This document shows positions 27,134-36,175 of a stretch of DNA of 44,590 nt, piece after piece. Position 1 is the first letter of the stretch. Each line of letters opens with the position of its first letter. Origin of the DNA: Candidatus Alistipes equi (GTDB lineage: Bacteria > Bacteroidota > Bacteroidia > Bacteroidales > Rikenellaceae). The notes below the pieces were generated by a model, which worked only from the letters and a program-made list of their open reading frames with translations, was not told the DNA's origin and ran no database searches. The position numbers and the translations under genes were made by a program. The stretch lies in contig JAGHTK010000026.1 in the NCBI GenBank assembly GCA_018065435.1, forward strand, positions 1-44,590. The letters are read 5' to 3'.

Positions 27134-27217
27134 GTTGAGGTCAGAATGATTTTATGTAATTATTGTATCTCAAATCATTTGCAGAACTTGATTATAAACA
27201 CCCAAAATTATTTAGAG

Positions 27218-27346
27218 ATGAAGTATCAACATCCAATCGTAAGACAAATTTTTTTTAATGGAGGAAATTATCTTTTTGCCACATCAAACCAGGAGGTGGA
27301 CGTTACTACAGGAGAAGAATCTGGATGGGAATTTGAACAGGATTAA
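27218..27346 (+). CDS. 42-residue peptide upstream of surface lipoprotein
   Basis: A short frame starting at an ATG at 27218, downstream of a canonical promoter, and ending in TAA next to the giant lipoprotein gene. The peptide has a basic, mildly hydrophobic N-terminal half (MKYQHPIVRQIFF), then a TSNQEVD segment and an acidic tail with GEESGWEFEQD. I recall small proteins of similar pattern (MKY-P... then an acidic end) near surface-protein genes in Bacteroides and Prevotella, but cannot verify this here. There is no signal peptide. It could be a ribosomally made peptide, a regulatory leader or a small partner protein. The frame is open further upstream, but that part lies antisense to the metallopeptidase gene. 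Confidence 0.55.
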   Translation: MKYQHPIVRQIFFNGGNYLFATSNQEVDVTTGEESGWEFEQD

Positions 27347-27358
27347 ATGATTGTGGCT

Positions 27359-30300
27359 ATGAAAAAGACATTTTTATTATTGGCTACAATCCTTATAGCC
27401 GTATTATTTAGTTGTACAAAAACTGGATTTGAAGAGCAGGATTCTATTATAGATAAAACTATTTTGGGAGTCACGCATGCTAATTTGGATACTAAAACAT
27501 ATCTGGGAGAAGGTGTAACTTCTCGACCTATATTATGGAAGGCAGGTGATAAGATTATTGTCAACAAGGGCGATATGAAAGGAGCACCGGGACTAGTATC
27601 CCAGGAATATGATGGCAAAGCTTCGGCTATCATTCCTTTAGAGTCATATATGGCAGCACCATTCAATGTACTTTATCCTGCCGAGGTTATGGCGGAAGAT
27701 GGCACAATTTTATTGGATGAAGTACAGAGTTTTGTTTCCAACAATGTAGCAAGTGGTACTGCGATTTCTGCCGGATATAGTATGTCAGATGACATATCCT
27801 TGAAATGTTTGTGCGGATTTATAAAATTTACCATTACACAACAAAGCGACGAAGAGATAGAAAGCCTTACAATATCATCCATTGGTGGAAAGGCTATGTC
27901 TGGAATTTTTGATATAGACTATAATACTCCATCAATGACATGTCTATCAGGAAAGGATTTCATCAGAATAGAAAACGTTTCATATACCAATGGAAAAGCA
28001 GAAATAATTGCAACAATTCCTGCGGGAACATATGAGGGCTTTCGTGTAAGAATCCGTTCCAACAAAGAAAAGAATAATATGATGCAGGCGCATCTTACTA
28101 AAAACGCCTCGACGGTTGATATGCTGGGTGGAACCATGGTAGACCTAGGTGTAATACCTTTTAATCCCAACTCAAGTGCAAAAGAGATTACAACTGCTCA
28201 GCAATTTCAACAGTTTCTAAATGATGTGTCTTTAGGTGACTATACAAAGTGGGTGGACGAAAAAAGTGGAGAAGTATTACTTGGGTCAGATATAGATTTT
28301 GCAGGAGCGGATATCGTTAGCGCAACTGCTTCATTCGCAGGAATTCTCAATGGTCAGGGCTATGCTTTGAAAAACACGACATTCAAACAGGCGATATTTA
28401 CTAATTTGACAGGAACAATAAAGAATATTGTTTTGGATGAAACATGTACGATTATCTTCCCTTCAACATCTGGAACAAAAGAGGTTAGAAATGCTGTTCT
28501 TGTTGAGGTGTCTGAAAAAGGATCTGTCATTTCGGGATGCGTATGCAAGGCCATCTGTCCAAAGGTTAATCATACAACAGTAGGGCGACATTTCTTTGGC
28601 ATTTTTGCAGCACGCAGTTATGGACTTTTGCAGAACTGTATAAACTATACAGATGTCGATCTGGAATTTTCAAATATGGATGCAACCATAGACATGGGAT
28701 TGCTTGTTGGTGCCACCAGATATGCATACTGCAGTGTTGAAGAATGTGTCAACTTCGGTGATTTCACACTGACTATCCTCGGCAAAGACAATAATGTATA
28801 CATGGGAGGAATTGTCGGTGTATATACAGCATCAAATGTTGAGAAATGCATAAATCATGGAAATATAACTTATAATTATTCTTCCTCTGGAACCGGGCTT
28901 CCGTATGTAGGTGGAGTGTCTGGCGCAAACGGAAGCACATCTGCATGCGTACTTACTTCCTGCGCGAATTATGGTAATGTCACACTTTCATCATCCGGAA
29001 AGGTTTATAGACCTTACGTTGGAGGTGTTATAGGCTCAGCTTCAGCAACAATTACATCATGTCGTAACGAAGGGTGTGTCAAAGTTGTAGGAACATATGC
29101 GCAAAAGACTGTTTCAGATGTAACATACTATCCTTCCATTGGTGGAATAGTAGGAATTAATGGTGATGCAGACCATGCACGTACCATTGCAGGTTGCGAA
29201 AATGGAGGAGATGTACTTATGGAAAGTACACCAGCATCTGCAACCTACTCTAGAGGTGGTGGTATTGCCGGATTAAACTATGGTACAACAATGGAATGCC
29301 TCAATAAAGGTAATATTCATATTCTGGACTGCGGAAAGGATCATTATGCGGCTGGAATTGTTGGTATTACAACAGGTATAGTATGTACCATAAAAAATTG
29401 TCGCAATGAAGGAACAATTTCCGGGTCGACTACTGCAGGTACCAATTGTAGTCTGCTCCTTGGTGGAATTGTAGGACGTGAACGTGGTGCTGAAATTTCT
29501 TCATGTACAAATGTTGGCGAAATTCATGCTGATGGTGGACAAATCAATGCCGGAGGTATTGTCGGTATGTTGCTCATTGCCTCCACCCATAGCATTTCGG
29601 ATTGTGTTAATGACGGATCAATTATTACATATACATCAAACTCCACAAGCACGGATATTAGTGCTCGCGTTGGAGGTATTGTTGGTTATGCTGGCAAATA
29701 CAAAACTGAATATACAATATCAGGCTGTACGAATAACGCCGATATAAATGTGACAAATGGCGGATCCAATTCATACTACCGCGTAGGTGGAATTATAGGG
29801 TATGGAACACGTGCAAACATTTCAAATTGCGTAAACAATGGAATGATAAATGTTAAGGGTGATGACACATACTCTTGTACAAAGACACAATATGTAGGCG
29901 GTATTGTTGGATACCCTTGTAATGATGATGGATACGAAATTATTGGTTTGAAAGACTGTATTAACAATGCCAAAGTTGAAGATTTATCCTCAAGTAAGGT
30001 GTATATAGGAGGATTGGCGGGAGCTAATTTCATAGAACTTCCTAATCCTGGAAGAAATTATGGTGAAGTATATGCGAAAAATGCTGCACAGGAAAGTGCT
30101 GTGGGTGGAATAGCCGGCTATAACGCCTCAACAATTAGCAATGCCTGGGTTCAATGCAAGGTACATAATGGTTCATCGAACAATGTTTATACAGGTGGCG
30201 TAGTCGGAACACAAAACGCTTCGGCAGACATTCTTGGAGGGTATGTGAATGTGGATGTGTCAACGACAAACACGGGCTTTGTGGGTTTAATTGTAGGAAA

Positions 30301-32221
30301 TCAATATACAGCTACCACAAAAATTGGTTTGGGCTCCCCGTCAGGTAAAATCATGCTGAGTGAGCAGTGTCTTGTTCAGGGTAAGAAGATAGGAAATCCT
30401 CCTACGAAGCAGGAACTTGTCGGTAATATCAAAGAAGAAAGTTTAATCGAAATCAATGGAATAGGCACTGCAGTGCCAACTACAGGTCTTATTTCCTATG
30501 ATGACAAAGCTACCGTTATCGCAGGACGTGGTGGAGATGGTTCTCTGTTTATTTCTGTTGGCGACGAAGATGTCGACATCACTATGACACCATCCGGTTG
30601 GATTCGATTCAGTTCCACAACTCCTTCATCCGCTTTAGCCGGAACAGCTATAAGTCTTAGCTATAATGCCATTGCCAATATGATGGAAAATGAGCGAAAG
30701 AGTGTTGTCCGTATTCAGGGTAAGACATCAGGTCAATATCAAGATATAGTATTCACACAACAGAATGGTGACTGGTTAAAAACAAACGGGGCAGTGTATG
30801 CACTCCCGGCTCGTTGGGTAAATGGATCTACCGCACGTCAGAAAAATGCTGACTTATGGAATAGGTATGGTTATTATGAATCTGCTTACGGGAATATGGA
30901 TGCTAATAAAACAGGAGGATATATTACGTATGTGCGAGCTGATGAAAATGAAGCTTTATGTCCTTTGCAGCGTTCCATATATGAAAATGGACCAGCATTG
31001 AGCAATCTAGCACCTGGAGATTATTGGCTTATAGTAATGCCTGATGTTACAGCTGAAGCTGGTACATGGTTTGAATTCTATGCAACCTTAGCTGGTGCAA
31101 AGAAGAGTAGCAAATACTTTGTCATGGAATGGAAGGATGGAGACGAGTGGAAATGTTTAGAAGACAGGTTGTTCGCTGCTGCCGAAAATCCTTCGTTGAA
31201 GTATTCCTATGCAATCTCGGGTGATGGTATATCGCACTGCTCAACATTCGAATGTGCATTCCCTATTACAAAAGCATTGCAAAAGCAAAATCTCTACATA
31301 CGTCTACGTCCTGTAGGCACATATGCTGCAGATGGCTCTACACATAACATCAACAATACAGTAGAAGCAGAAAGTGGATTTATGTATGCAAACTATGCTG
31401 CTGCATATGTAAATAAACTTGTAGGTCCAAGACCAAGCGTTCGTAAAAAAGTGCTATTCATAGGAAACTCCCTTACTTTCTACTATAATACCATCGCAAA
31501 GACAAAACAGTTGTGTTGGACTCAGGGAGTTGAAATAGATGCTTACGGATACTTGCATGGTGGTGCTGTGTTCTATGAGCATATGGATTGGGATTTCTCC
31601 AAATACGTAATGGCATTAGGTGGTTATGATTATGCAATTCTTCAGTGCGGAGCACGTTCTATTGGACGTTATGGTAGATATATATCACCTTCAGGTTCAG
31701 ACATTGATGCGGATGAAATAAATACATGCAAGAAATACCTAGAAGGATATGATGACATTCAAAATTGGGTTAAGAAATACTCTCCAAATTGTCAAATAAT
31801 TCTTGAACAAGACTGGCGAACCAAGTCAAATGCTACGAACTACGTATCGGATTACAATATTCAAGCAGAGGGATATACCATATCCGAGGCAAATAGAATG
31901 AAAGTGTGTGATATATATATTGACAGAGGTCATGCGCAATGGGCAAAGCTATATCCTATGGTATGGGAATCTCCAGTGGGCGATTCATTCAGATACGTAT
32001 GGGATGTATCAAATTGGGGTTACAATCTATACTATACAGATTCTTACCATGAGAATAATGATGGCGCATACCTAAAGTCCTGCGTTAACACGCTGATGCT
32101 TTGTGGCAAAAAGAAGTTCACATCATCAATAATTAGCATAGACGCCGTCGATGACACTGTTGCAAAAAATCTACAATATGCAGCAGAACACGCTGTTGCA
32201 CCAAAGACATATTTTGAATAG
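27359..32221 (+). CDS. Giant surface lipoprotein: GLUG-like repeats plus SGNH (DUF4886-like) hydrolase
   Basis: 1620 residues from the ATG at 27359 (an ATG at 27347 is also in frame). In order: lipoprotein signal with the acylated cysteine at C19 (VLFSC); a fimbrillin/Mfa-like region (about 30-275, with DTKTYLGEG and LWKAGDKIIV); some 14-16 GLUG-like repeats (about 440-980) of pattern GGIVG...I..C.N.G.I; a BACON-like beta domain (about 1070-1137, ending FTQQNGDW); a possible carbohydrate-binding region; and a C-terminal SGNH hydrolase resembling DUF4886. In the hydrolase the nucleophile is S1371 (FIGNSLT) and the Asp/His pair is D1561/H1564 (DSYHEN). It is likely cell-surface exposed and probably an esterase acting on glycans. 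It follows the 42-residue gene by 12 bases. Confidence 0.85.
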   Translation: MKKTFLLLATILIAVLFSCTKTGFEEQDSIIDKTILGVTHANLDTKTYLGEGVTSRPILWKAGDKIIVNKGDMKGAPGLVSQEYDGKASAIIPLESYMAAPFNVLYPAEVMAEDGTILLDEVQSFVSNNVASGTAISAGYSMSDDISLKCLCGFIKFTITQQSDEEIESLTISSIGGKAMSGIFDIDYNTPSMTCLSGKDFIRIENVSYTNGKAEIIATIPAGTYEGFRVRIRSNKEKNNMMQAHLTKNASTVDMLGGTMVDLGVIPFNPNSSAKEITTAQQFQQFLNDVSLGDYTKWVDEKSGEVLLGSDIDFAGADIVSATASFAGILNGQGYALKNTTFKQAIFTNLTGTIKNIVLDETCTIIFPSTSGTKEVRNAVLVEVSEKGSVISGCVCKAICPKVNHTTVGRHFFGIFAARSYGLLQNCINYTDVDLEFSNMDATIDMGLLVGATRYAYCSVEECVNFGDFTLTILGKDNNVYMGGIVGVYTASNVEKCINHGNITYNYSSSGTGLPYVGGVSGANGSTSACVLTSCANYGNVTLSSSGKVYRPYVGGVIGSASATITSCRNEGCVKVVGTYAQKTVSDVTYYPSIGGIVGINGDADHARTIAGCENGGDVLMESTPASATYSRGGGIAGLNYGTTMECLNKGNIHILDCGKDHYAAGIVGITTGIVCTIKNCRNEGTISGSTTAGTNCSLLLGGIVGRERGAEISSCTNVGEIHADGGQINAGGIVGMLLIASTHSISDCVNDGSIITYTSNSTSTDISARVGGIVGYAGKYKTEYTISGCTNNADINVTNGGSNSYYRVGGIIGYGTRANISNCVNNGMINVKGDDTYSCTKTQYVGGIVGYPCNDDGYEIIGLKDCINNAKVEDLSSSKVYIGGLAGANFIELPNPGRNYGEVYAKNAAQESAVGGIAGYNASTISNAWVQCKVHNGSSNNVYTGGVVGTQNASADILGGYVNVDVSTTNTGFVGLIVGNQYTATTKIGLGSPSGKIMLSEQCLVQGKKIGNPPTKQELVGNIKEESLIEINGIGTAVPTTGLISYDDKATVIAGRGGDGSLFISVGDEDVDITMTPSGWIRFSSTTPSSALAGTAISLSYNAIANMMENERKSVVRIQGKTSGQYQDIVFTQQNGDWLKTNGAVYALPARWVNGSTARQKNADLWNRYGYYESAYGNMDANKTGGYITYVRADENEALCPLQRSIYENGPALSNLAPGDYWLIVMPDVTAEAGTWFEFYATLAGAKKSSKYFVMEWKDGDEWKCLEDRLFAAAENPSLKYSYAISGDGISHCSTFECAFPITKALQKQNLYIRLRPVGTYAADGSTHNINNTVEAESGFMYANYAAAYVNKLVGPRPSVRKKVLFIGNSLTFYYNTIAKTKQLCWTQGVEIDAYGYLHGGAVFYEHMDWDFSKYVMALGGYDYAILQCGARSIGRYGRYISPSGSDIDADEINTCKKYLEGYDDIQNWVKKYSPNCQIILEQDWRTKSNATNYVSDYNIQAEGYTISEANRMKVCDIYIDRGHAQWAKLYPMVWESPVGDSFRYVWDVSNWGYNLYYTDSYHENNDGAYLKSCVNTLMLCGKKKFTSSIISIDAVDDTVAKNLQYAAEHAVAPKTYFE

Positions 32222-32226
32222 TATTC

Positions 32227-32255
32227 ACTTCTCTAAAAGAATGAAGTAAATTTTG
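32227..32255 (+). terminator. Weak terminator after the surface lipoprotein gene
   Basis: An eight-base-pair stem with a two-base bulge (ACTTC and TCT pairing with AGA and GAAGT) and an AAA loop. AAATTTTG follows. It begins six bases after the stop codon. Stability looks modest. Confidence 0.42.
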
Positions 32256-32362
32256 TAATTTTAGTGCTCGACTCATAGCGTATACAATTGCTATGGGAGA
32301 TACTTTAAGTCTCTTGAAAAGTGATTTGATAGAAAGTTTTGTAAATAAAAGTTAGGATATAT

Positions 32363-32845
32363 ATGGACAGGTTTAATGATTTGGACAGACAATTTATGCA
32401 ACAAGCCATAGAACTATCGGCTGCTAATGTTGAAAATGGAGGAGGTCCCTTCGGCGCCGTTATCGTTAGAGATGGTGTGGTTGTTGCAACGGGCGTGAAT
32501 AGGGTTACGGCAAATAACGATCCAACGGCTCATGCCGAGGTGAGTGCTATACGTTCCGCCTGTCAAAAACTCGGAACATTTAATCTTTCGGGTTGCGTAA
32601 TATACACCTCGTGTGAACCATGTCCAATGTGTCTAAGTGCCATCTATTGGGCCAGATTGGAAAAAATTTACTTCGCAAACACAAAGGAGGATGCTAAAGC
32701 GATAGATTTTGCAGATTCGTTCATCTATGATGAAATTGCAAAACCATATTCCCAAAGGAAAGTGCCTTTTCTCAACATGATGCGTGAGGACGCCTACAAG
32801 GTGTTTGAATCATGGATTGAGAAGGCAGATAAAATCAAGTACTAG
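32363..32845 (+). CDS. guaD: Guanine deaminase (CDA fold)
   Basis: Zinc enzyme converting guanine to xanthine. The 160 residues match the Bacillus GuaD type over the full length: GGPFGAVIVRDG, the zinc histidine and catalytic glutamate H57-A-E59 in DPTAHAEV, and the zinc cysteines C87 and C90 in CEPCPMC. The C-terminal FADSFIYDEI...VPF region distinguishes guanine deaminases from tRNA adenosine deaminases. The stop TAG shares its G with the GTG start of the next gene. The 141 bases upstream hold a weak terminator and no clear promoter. Confidence 0.9.
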   Translation: MDRFNDLDRQFMQQAIELSAANVENGGGPFGAVIVRDGVVVATGVNRVTANNDPTAHAEVSAIRSACQKLGTFNLSGCVIYTSCEPCPMCLSAIYWARLEKIYFANTKEDAKAIDFADSFIYDEIAKPYSQRKVPFLNMMREDAYKVFESWIEKADKIKY

Positions 32846-34071
32846 TGTTTTTCGAGTTCTTCATAGCACGCAGATTGCGTTCTAATACACGTTCGACATC
32901 AAGCATTGTCGGTCGTGTTGCGTTGTGTGCCGTGACACTCAGCATAGCGGTATTGGTAATTACTAGTGCCGTGCTCTTTGGTTTTAGGGAACAACTCATT
33001 GAGCGCATGTCTGTCCTGTCTGGAGAGGTGGTTTTGACGGATGTCGGGACATTTCGGTTTTCGAATGATGCACATGTAGCCGTTGATAAGGACATTTTAG
33101 AAATAGGGAAACGAGTCGATGGCGTTCGGGATGTATCAATGTATGTGACTACAGGTGGCGTGCTACAATCACATGAAGGTTCCTGTGTTTGTCACTTGCA
33201 GGGACTTAACGCTTCAAAACTTGTGCCAAGGCTTACGGATAAGCTTCTCTGCGGTACACTTCCTTCAGAAGAATTTTCCAGTGGACGAGAAATAGTAATT
33301 TCCTCTACGACTGCTCGGCGTTTAGGGGTTGGCGTCAATGACATTGTCGAATTTTTTTCAAAGAGTCCCAAGAACCAGTTTATAAGAACACTTTTTAGAG
33401 TTTCTGCCATTGTTGATGTGAGTATAAGCGTGGATTTTGAACAAGCTTTTACAACGTTAACCAACGCCCAAAGAGTTGCAGATCTTCTTCCGCAGAGAAT
33501 TTCCGGATATATGATAGACTGCGATGGGGATTACTTAAGCGTTGCATCCGATATTAATGGTTTTTTGGTTTATGACTATCAGGGAACGGACAATCTCTCG
33601 GCTTTTACCTTTGATCAGCTTTATGGTAATCTTTTTGCCTGGCTTTCAACCCTTGACATAAATTCCAGGGTTATTATAATAATAATGATGGCCGTATCGC
33701 TTTTTAATATGATAGTGGCCCTTTTGGTTCTTATCCTCGAAAAGACCCGTACGATAGGTGTCTTGCGTTCTTTGGGACTCTCCCGTGGGCGTGTGCGACG
33801 GATATTTGTTATAGAATCAGGTGAAATAATAGTGAAGGGTATAATCCTTGGAGATGTTTGTGGACTTGTACTTTGCGCTTTGCAGAAGTGGTTTCACATT
33901 CTTCGTTTGGATGCTTCTGCATATTTGCTATCGGAGGTTCCAATCAAGATTGATGTGCTATGGATAATTGTTACAAATGTTATATTTGTTGTACTTTTGT
34001 TGGCGGTGGTCATGATGGCGACGACAATCATTTCAAAAATCACCCCAAGTACAACGCTTAAATACGAATAA
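32845..34071 (+). CDS. LolC/FtsX-type ABC transporter permease
   Basis: A 408-residue inner-membrane permease. One N-terminal membrane segment (about 25-47) is followed by a periplasmic MacB-like domain (about 50-265) and an FtsX domain with three C-terminal segments (about 275-400). It resembles lipoprotein-releasing permeases (FFIARRL start, ILEKTRTIGVLRSLGLSR loop). The start is GTG at 32845, overlapping the deaminase stop by one base; it gives the family-like MFFEFFIARR beginning. The partner ATPase (LolD type) is not in the window. A role in lipoprotein sorting is probable but not proven. Confidence 0.83.
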   Translation: MFFEFFIARRLRSNTRSTSSIVGRVALCAVTLSIAVLVITSAVLFGFREQLIERMSVLSGEVVLTDVGTFRFSNDAHVAVDKDILEIGKRVDGVRDVSMYVTTGGVLQSHEGSCVCHLQGLNASKLVPRLTDKLLCGTLPSEEFSSGREIVISSTTARRLGVGVNDIVEFFSKSPKNQFIRTLFRVSAIVDVSISVDFEQAFTTLTNAQRVADLLPQRISGYMIDCDGDYLSVASDINGFLVYDYQGTDNLSAFTFDQLYGNLFAWLSTLDINSRVIIIIMMAVSLFNMIVALLVLILEKTRTIGVLRSLGLSRGRVRRIFVIESGEIIVKGIILGDVCGLVLCALQKWFHILRLDASAYLLSEVPIKIDVLWIIVTNVIFVVLLLAVVMMATTIISKITPSTTLKYE

Positions 34072-34076
34072 GAGTT

Positions 34077-34787
34077 TTGAAGGTAGATAGAAGCAGTGAA
34101 AATGTAGGCCGGATGTTTGACGACATCGCTCCGACGTATGATTTGCTCAATCATGTATTTTCTTTGGGCATTGACAAAATTTGGAGACGGCGCGTTGTAA
34201 AGATACTTCGTCGTTGTGGTGCAAAAAGTATCCTTGATGTCGCGACGGGTACAGGTGACTTGGCCATAGCCATAGCCGAGGGTATTCCGGGTTCTGCTAT
34301 ATTCGGCGTTGATCTTTCTTCACAGATGCTTGAACGAGCACAGAACAAGATTCTTCGATGTGGACTATGTGAAAGAATCTCTTTAGAGCAGTGCAATGTT
34401 GATGATCTTGCGCTTAAGCAGGAAAGCCTTGATGCTGTGACGGTTGCTTTCGGTATAAGAAACTTTGAGAACAGGGAAAATGCGATTGAGAAATTTTTGA
34501 GAATTCTCAAACCTGGAGGACATCTTGTTATTCTTGAGTTTTCCACTCCTCGTACACGTATTGTTTCGAATCTCTACAAATTCTATTTCCATCATATCAT
34601 GCCTCTAATAGGTGCTCTTGTTTCAAAAAACAAGAAGGCGTATACATATCTCCCGAATTCTGTGGATGAATTTCCGGAACCAAAGAAGTTTATGCAGACA
34701 CTTTATGGTGCAGGATTTGAAAAGGTAACAAAACGTTCACAAAGTTTGGGTATTGCTCAGATTTACATTGCTAAAAAACCAGCATAG
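34077..34787 (+). CDS. menG: Demethylmenaquinone methyltransferase
   Basis: SAM-dependent methyltransferase completing menaquinone (UbiE/MenG family). The 236 residues show VGRMFDDIAPTYDLLNHVFSLGIDKIWRR at the N-terminus, the SAM motif ILDVATGTGDLAIA near 53, FGVDLSSQMLERA, VAFGIRNFENRE and LVILEFSTP. The start is taken as TTG at 34077 because the first ATG (34113) would remove conserved residues before the MFDDIA motif. The gene begins five bases after the permease stop. Confidence 0.92.
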   Translation: MKVDRSSENVGRMFDDIAPTYDLLNHVFSLGIDKIWRRRVVKILRRCGAKSILDVATGTGDLAIAIAEGIPGSAIFGVDLSSQMLERAQNKILRCGLCERISLEQCNVDDLALKQESLDAVTVAFGIRNFENRENAIEKFLRILKPGGHLVILEFSTPRTRIVSNLYKFYFHHIMPLIGALVSKNKKAYTYLPNSVDEFPEPKKFMQTLYGAGFEKVTKRSQSLGIAQIYIAKKPA

Positions 34788-34839
34788 CATTTTATAACGT
34801 TGTAAAAATTTATACATCGTAAAATTACTTGAGAAACTT

Positions 34840-35337
34840 ATGGCTGATTTGAATTACATGAAAAACATATATCGATTATTCATTGTCGTTTTTGCGATAT
34901 GCGTATTGTGCGGATGTCGCGAAAAAATAGAGCGACTTCGTGAGCAGATTGCAATCGAGGGTGTGGAGAGTACAAAGGGTTCACCAATGTCTGGGCTTAC
35001 CATTGGGTTGCGTGTTCGCAATGATTCTTCTTACACGGTCACAATCCCGTCAGCCAGCGTCCAACTCTATTATATGGATAATTACATATGTACGGCAGAA
35101 CTTGATGAAACGGCCCTTATCCCTAAGCGCTATAATGGCAGCGTTAGTGTGAAAGTGAAACTTGACATGCCGAATCCGTTAAAGGGACTTATAATTATTC
35201 GGCAGCTGAGTAAAGGTGACTATTCGGGCTTTACATGCACGCTTGATGCGAAGGTTAAAATCGGAGTGGCATCTCGTCGTTTGCGTCTTGAAAACATTCC
35301 GCTAACAGAGATGTTAAAAAAATTGGGAGTAAAGTGA
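34840..35337 (+). CDS. LEA14-type (LEA_2-like) lipoprotein
   Basis: A 165-residue putative lipoprotein; an internal ATG at 34858 gives a tighter signal peptide ending in LCGC, with the acylated cysteine at residue 20 of that shorter form. The mature part is a single beta-rich domain (GLTIGLRVRNDSSYTVTIPSASVQLYY..., then VSVKVKLDMPNPLKGL) consistent with the LEA type 2 / water-stress fold. The function is unknown. It ends in AAGTGA, overlapping the GTG start of the next gene by four bases. Confidence 0.72.
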   Translation: MADLNYMKNIYRLFIVVFAICVLCGCREKIERLREQIAIEGVESTKGSPMSGLTIGLRVRNDSSYTVTIPSASVQLYYMDNYICTAELDETALIPKRYNGSVSVKVKLDMPNPLKGLIIIRQLSKGDYSGFTCTLDAKVKIGVASRRLRLENIPLTEMLKKLGVK

Positions 35338-35783
35338 AAAGATTTATTACACTATTAGGTATTTTATTGTTTCTGGGCTCACTTTCGGCACAGAATCTGC
35401 ATGAATTTTCCCGAAAGATTGGTCAGCGGGAAGTTGATTCTCTGGGTCGCAAACACGGCATAATCCGTGTAGAGGAAAGAGGAGATGTTTCATCCGTTAT
35501 ACAATCAGCTATTTCGGAGAATGTACCTTCAGTTTTAAGTATGCGTGTTGTGGTGTATATGGGAAATGGTCAACAGGCTCGTCAGGAATCAATCGAAGCG
35601 AAGGAATCGGTGCTTTCATTATATCCTGAACTTCAAGTTGATATGGTTTATGAGAACCCATATTTTAAGGTGATTGTAGGCGATTGCCGTACGCGAGAGG
35701 AGGCTGTTGCTCTTTTGGCAAAACTTCAATCTTCTTTTCCAAAAGCCTTTGTCACAAGAGAGCGAATCATGCTTCAGCGCTAG
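35334..35783 (+). CDS. Secreted SPOR-domain protein
   Basis: A 149-residue exported protein starting with GTG. A signal peptide (residues 1-19, ending SLSAQ) is followed by about 45 polar residues and a SPOR-like domain (about 68-145: MRVVVYMGNGQQARQ, then YFKVIVGDCRTREEAVALLAKL). SPOR domains bind denuded peptidoglycan glycan strands, often at division sites. It overlaps the lipoprotein gene upstream. Its stop codon shares the palindrome CTAG with the stop of the convergent S4 gene. Confidence 0.82.
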   Translation: MKRFITLLGILLFLGSLSAQNLHEFSRKIGQREVDSLGRKHGIIRVEERGDVSSVIQSAISENVPSVLSMRVVVYMGNGQQARQESIEAKESVLSLYPELQVDMVYENPYFKVIVGDCRTREEAVALLAKLQSSFPKAFVTRERIMLQR

Positions 35784-36175
35784 TCTTCCTCGTAAAATCC
35801 GTTCATAACAGCATCAATTTGTCGACGTTCCTTTTTCGTTGGACGTCCCGTTCCGCGTTCCCTAAAGATGAAAATTGTTTCACGCGGTACATTAAGTTTA
35901 GCCTTTTCCTCTTCAGGTGTGATGTCGACACAGTACTCTGAAACATTTTTTGCTGGCTGCCGATTCGATACAAGTTTTTCTACGCGGTAGCGAAGCGTTG
36001 CCATTGGTCGTCTTATGGATATTTCATCTCCGGGGTGCACTTCACGCGATGCTTTTACGTATGCATCGTTAATCATTACGCGCTGACTTTTAATTGCTTC
36101 AGCTGCATCTGAGCGTGTTTTGTAAAGTCTTACAGCCCACAGATATTTGTCTAGTCTGATACTATTTTCTTCCAT
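35780..36175 (-). CDS. S4-domain RNA-binding protein (Hsp15-like)
   Basis: A 131-residue protein with an N-terminal S4 RNA-binding domain (about 6-65: IRLDKYLWAVRLYKTRSDAAEAI, then VMINDAYVKASREVHPGDEISI) and a basic C-terminus with GRPTKKERRQID. It resembles Hsp15/HslR, which in E. coli rescues stalled 50S subunits carrying nascent chains; that role is inferred only. It overlaps the CYTH gene by 14 bases and the convergent SPOR gene by four. Confidence 0.86.
   Translation of the reverse strand: MEENSIRLDKYLWAVRLYKTRSDAAEAIKSQRVMINDAYVKASREVHPGDEISIRRPMATLRYRVEKLVSNRQPAKNVSEYCVDITPEEEKAKLNVPRETIFIFRERGTGRPTKKERRQIDAVMNGFYEED

Noticed and set aside
26738-27217. Long + strand frame leading into the 42-residue peptide
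   Set aside because: Its upstream part is antisense to the metallopeptidase gene, rich in Cys/Tyr/Ser with no family resemblance. The promoter at 27102-27133 lies inside it.
34151-34546. 131-codon minus-strand frame within menG
   Set aside because: A shadow of menG with Ser/Arg-rich composition typical of an antisense frame.
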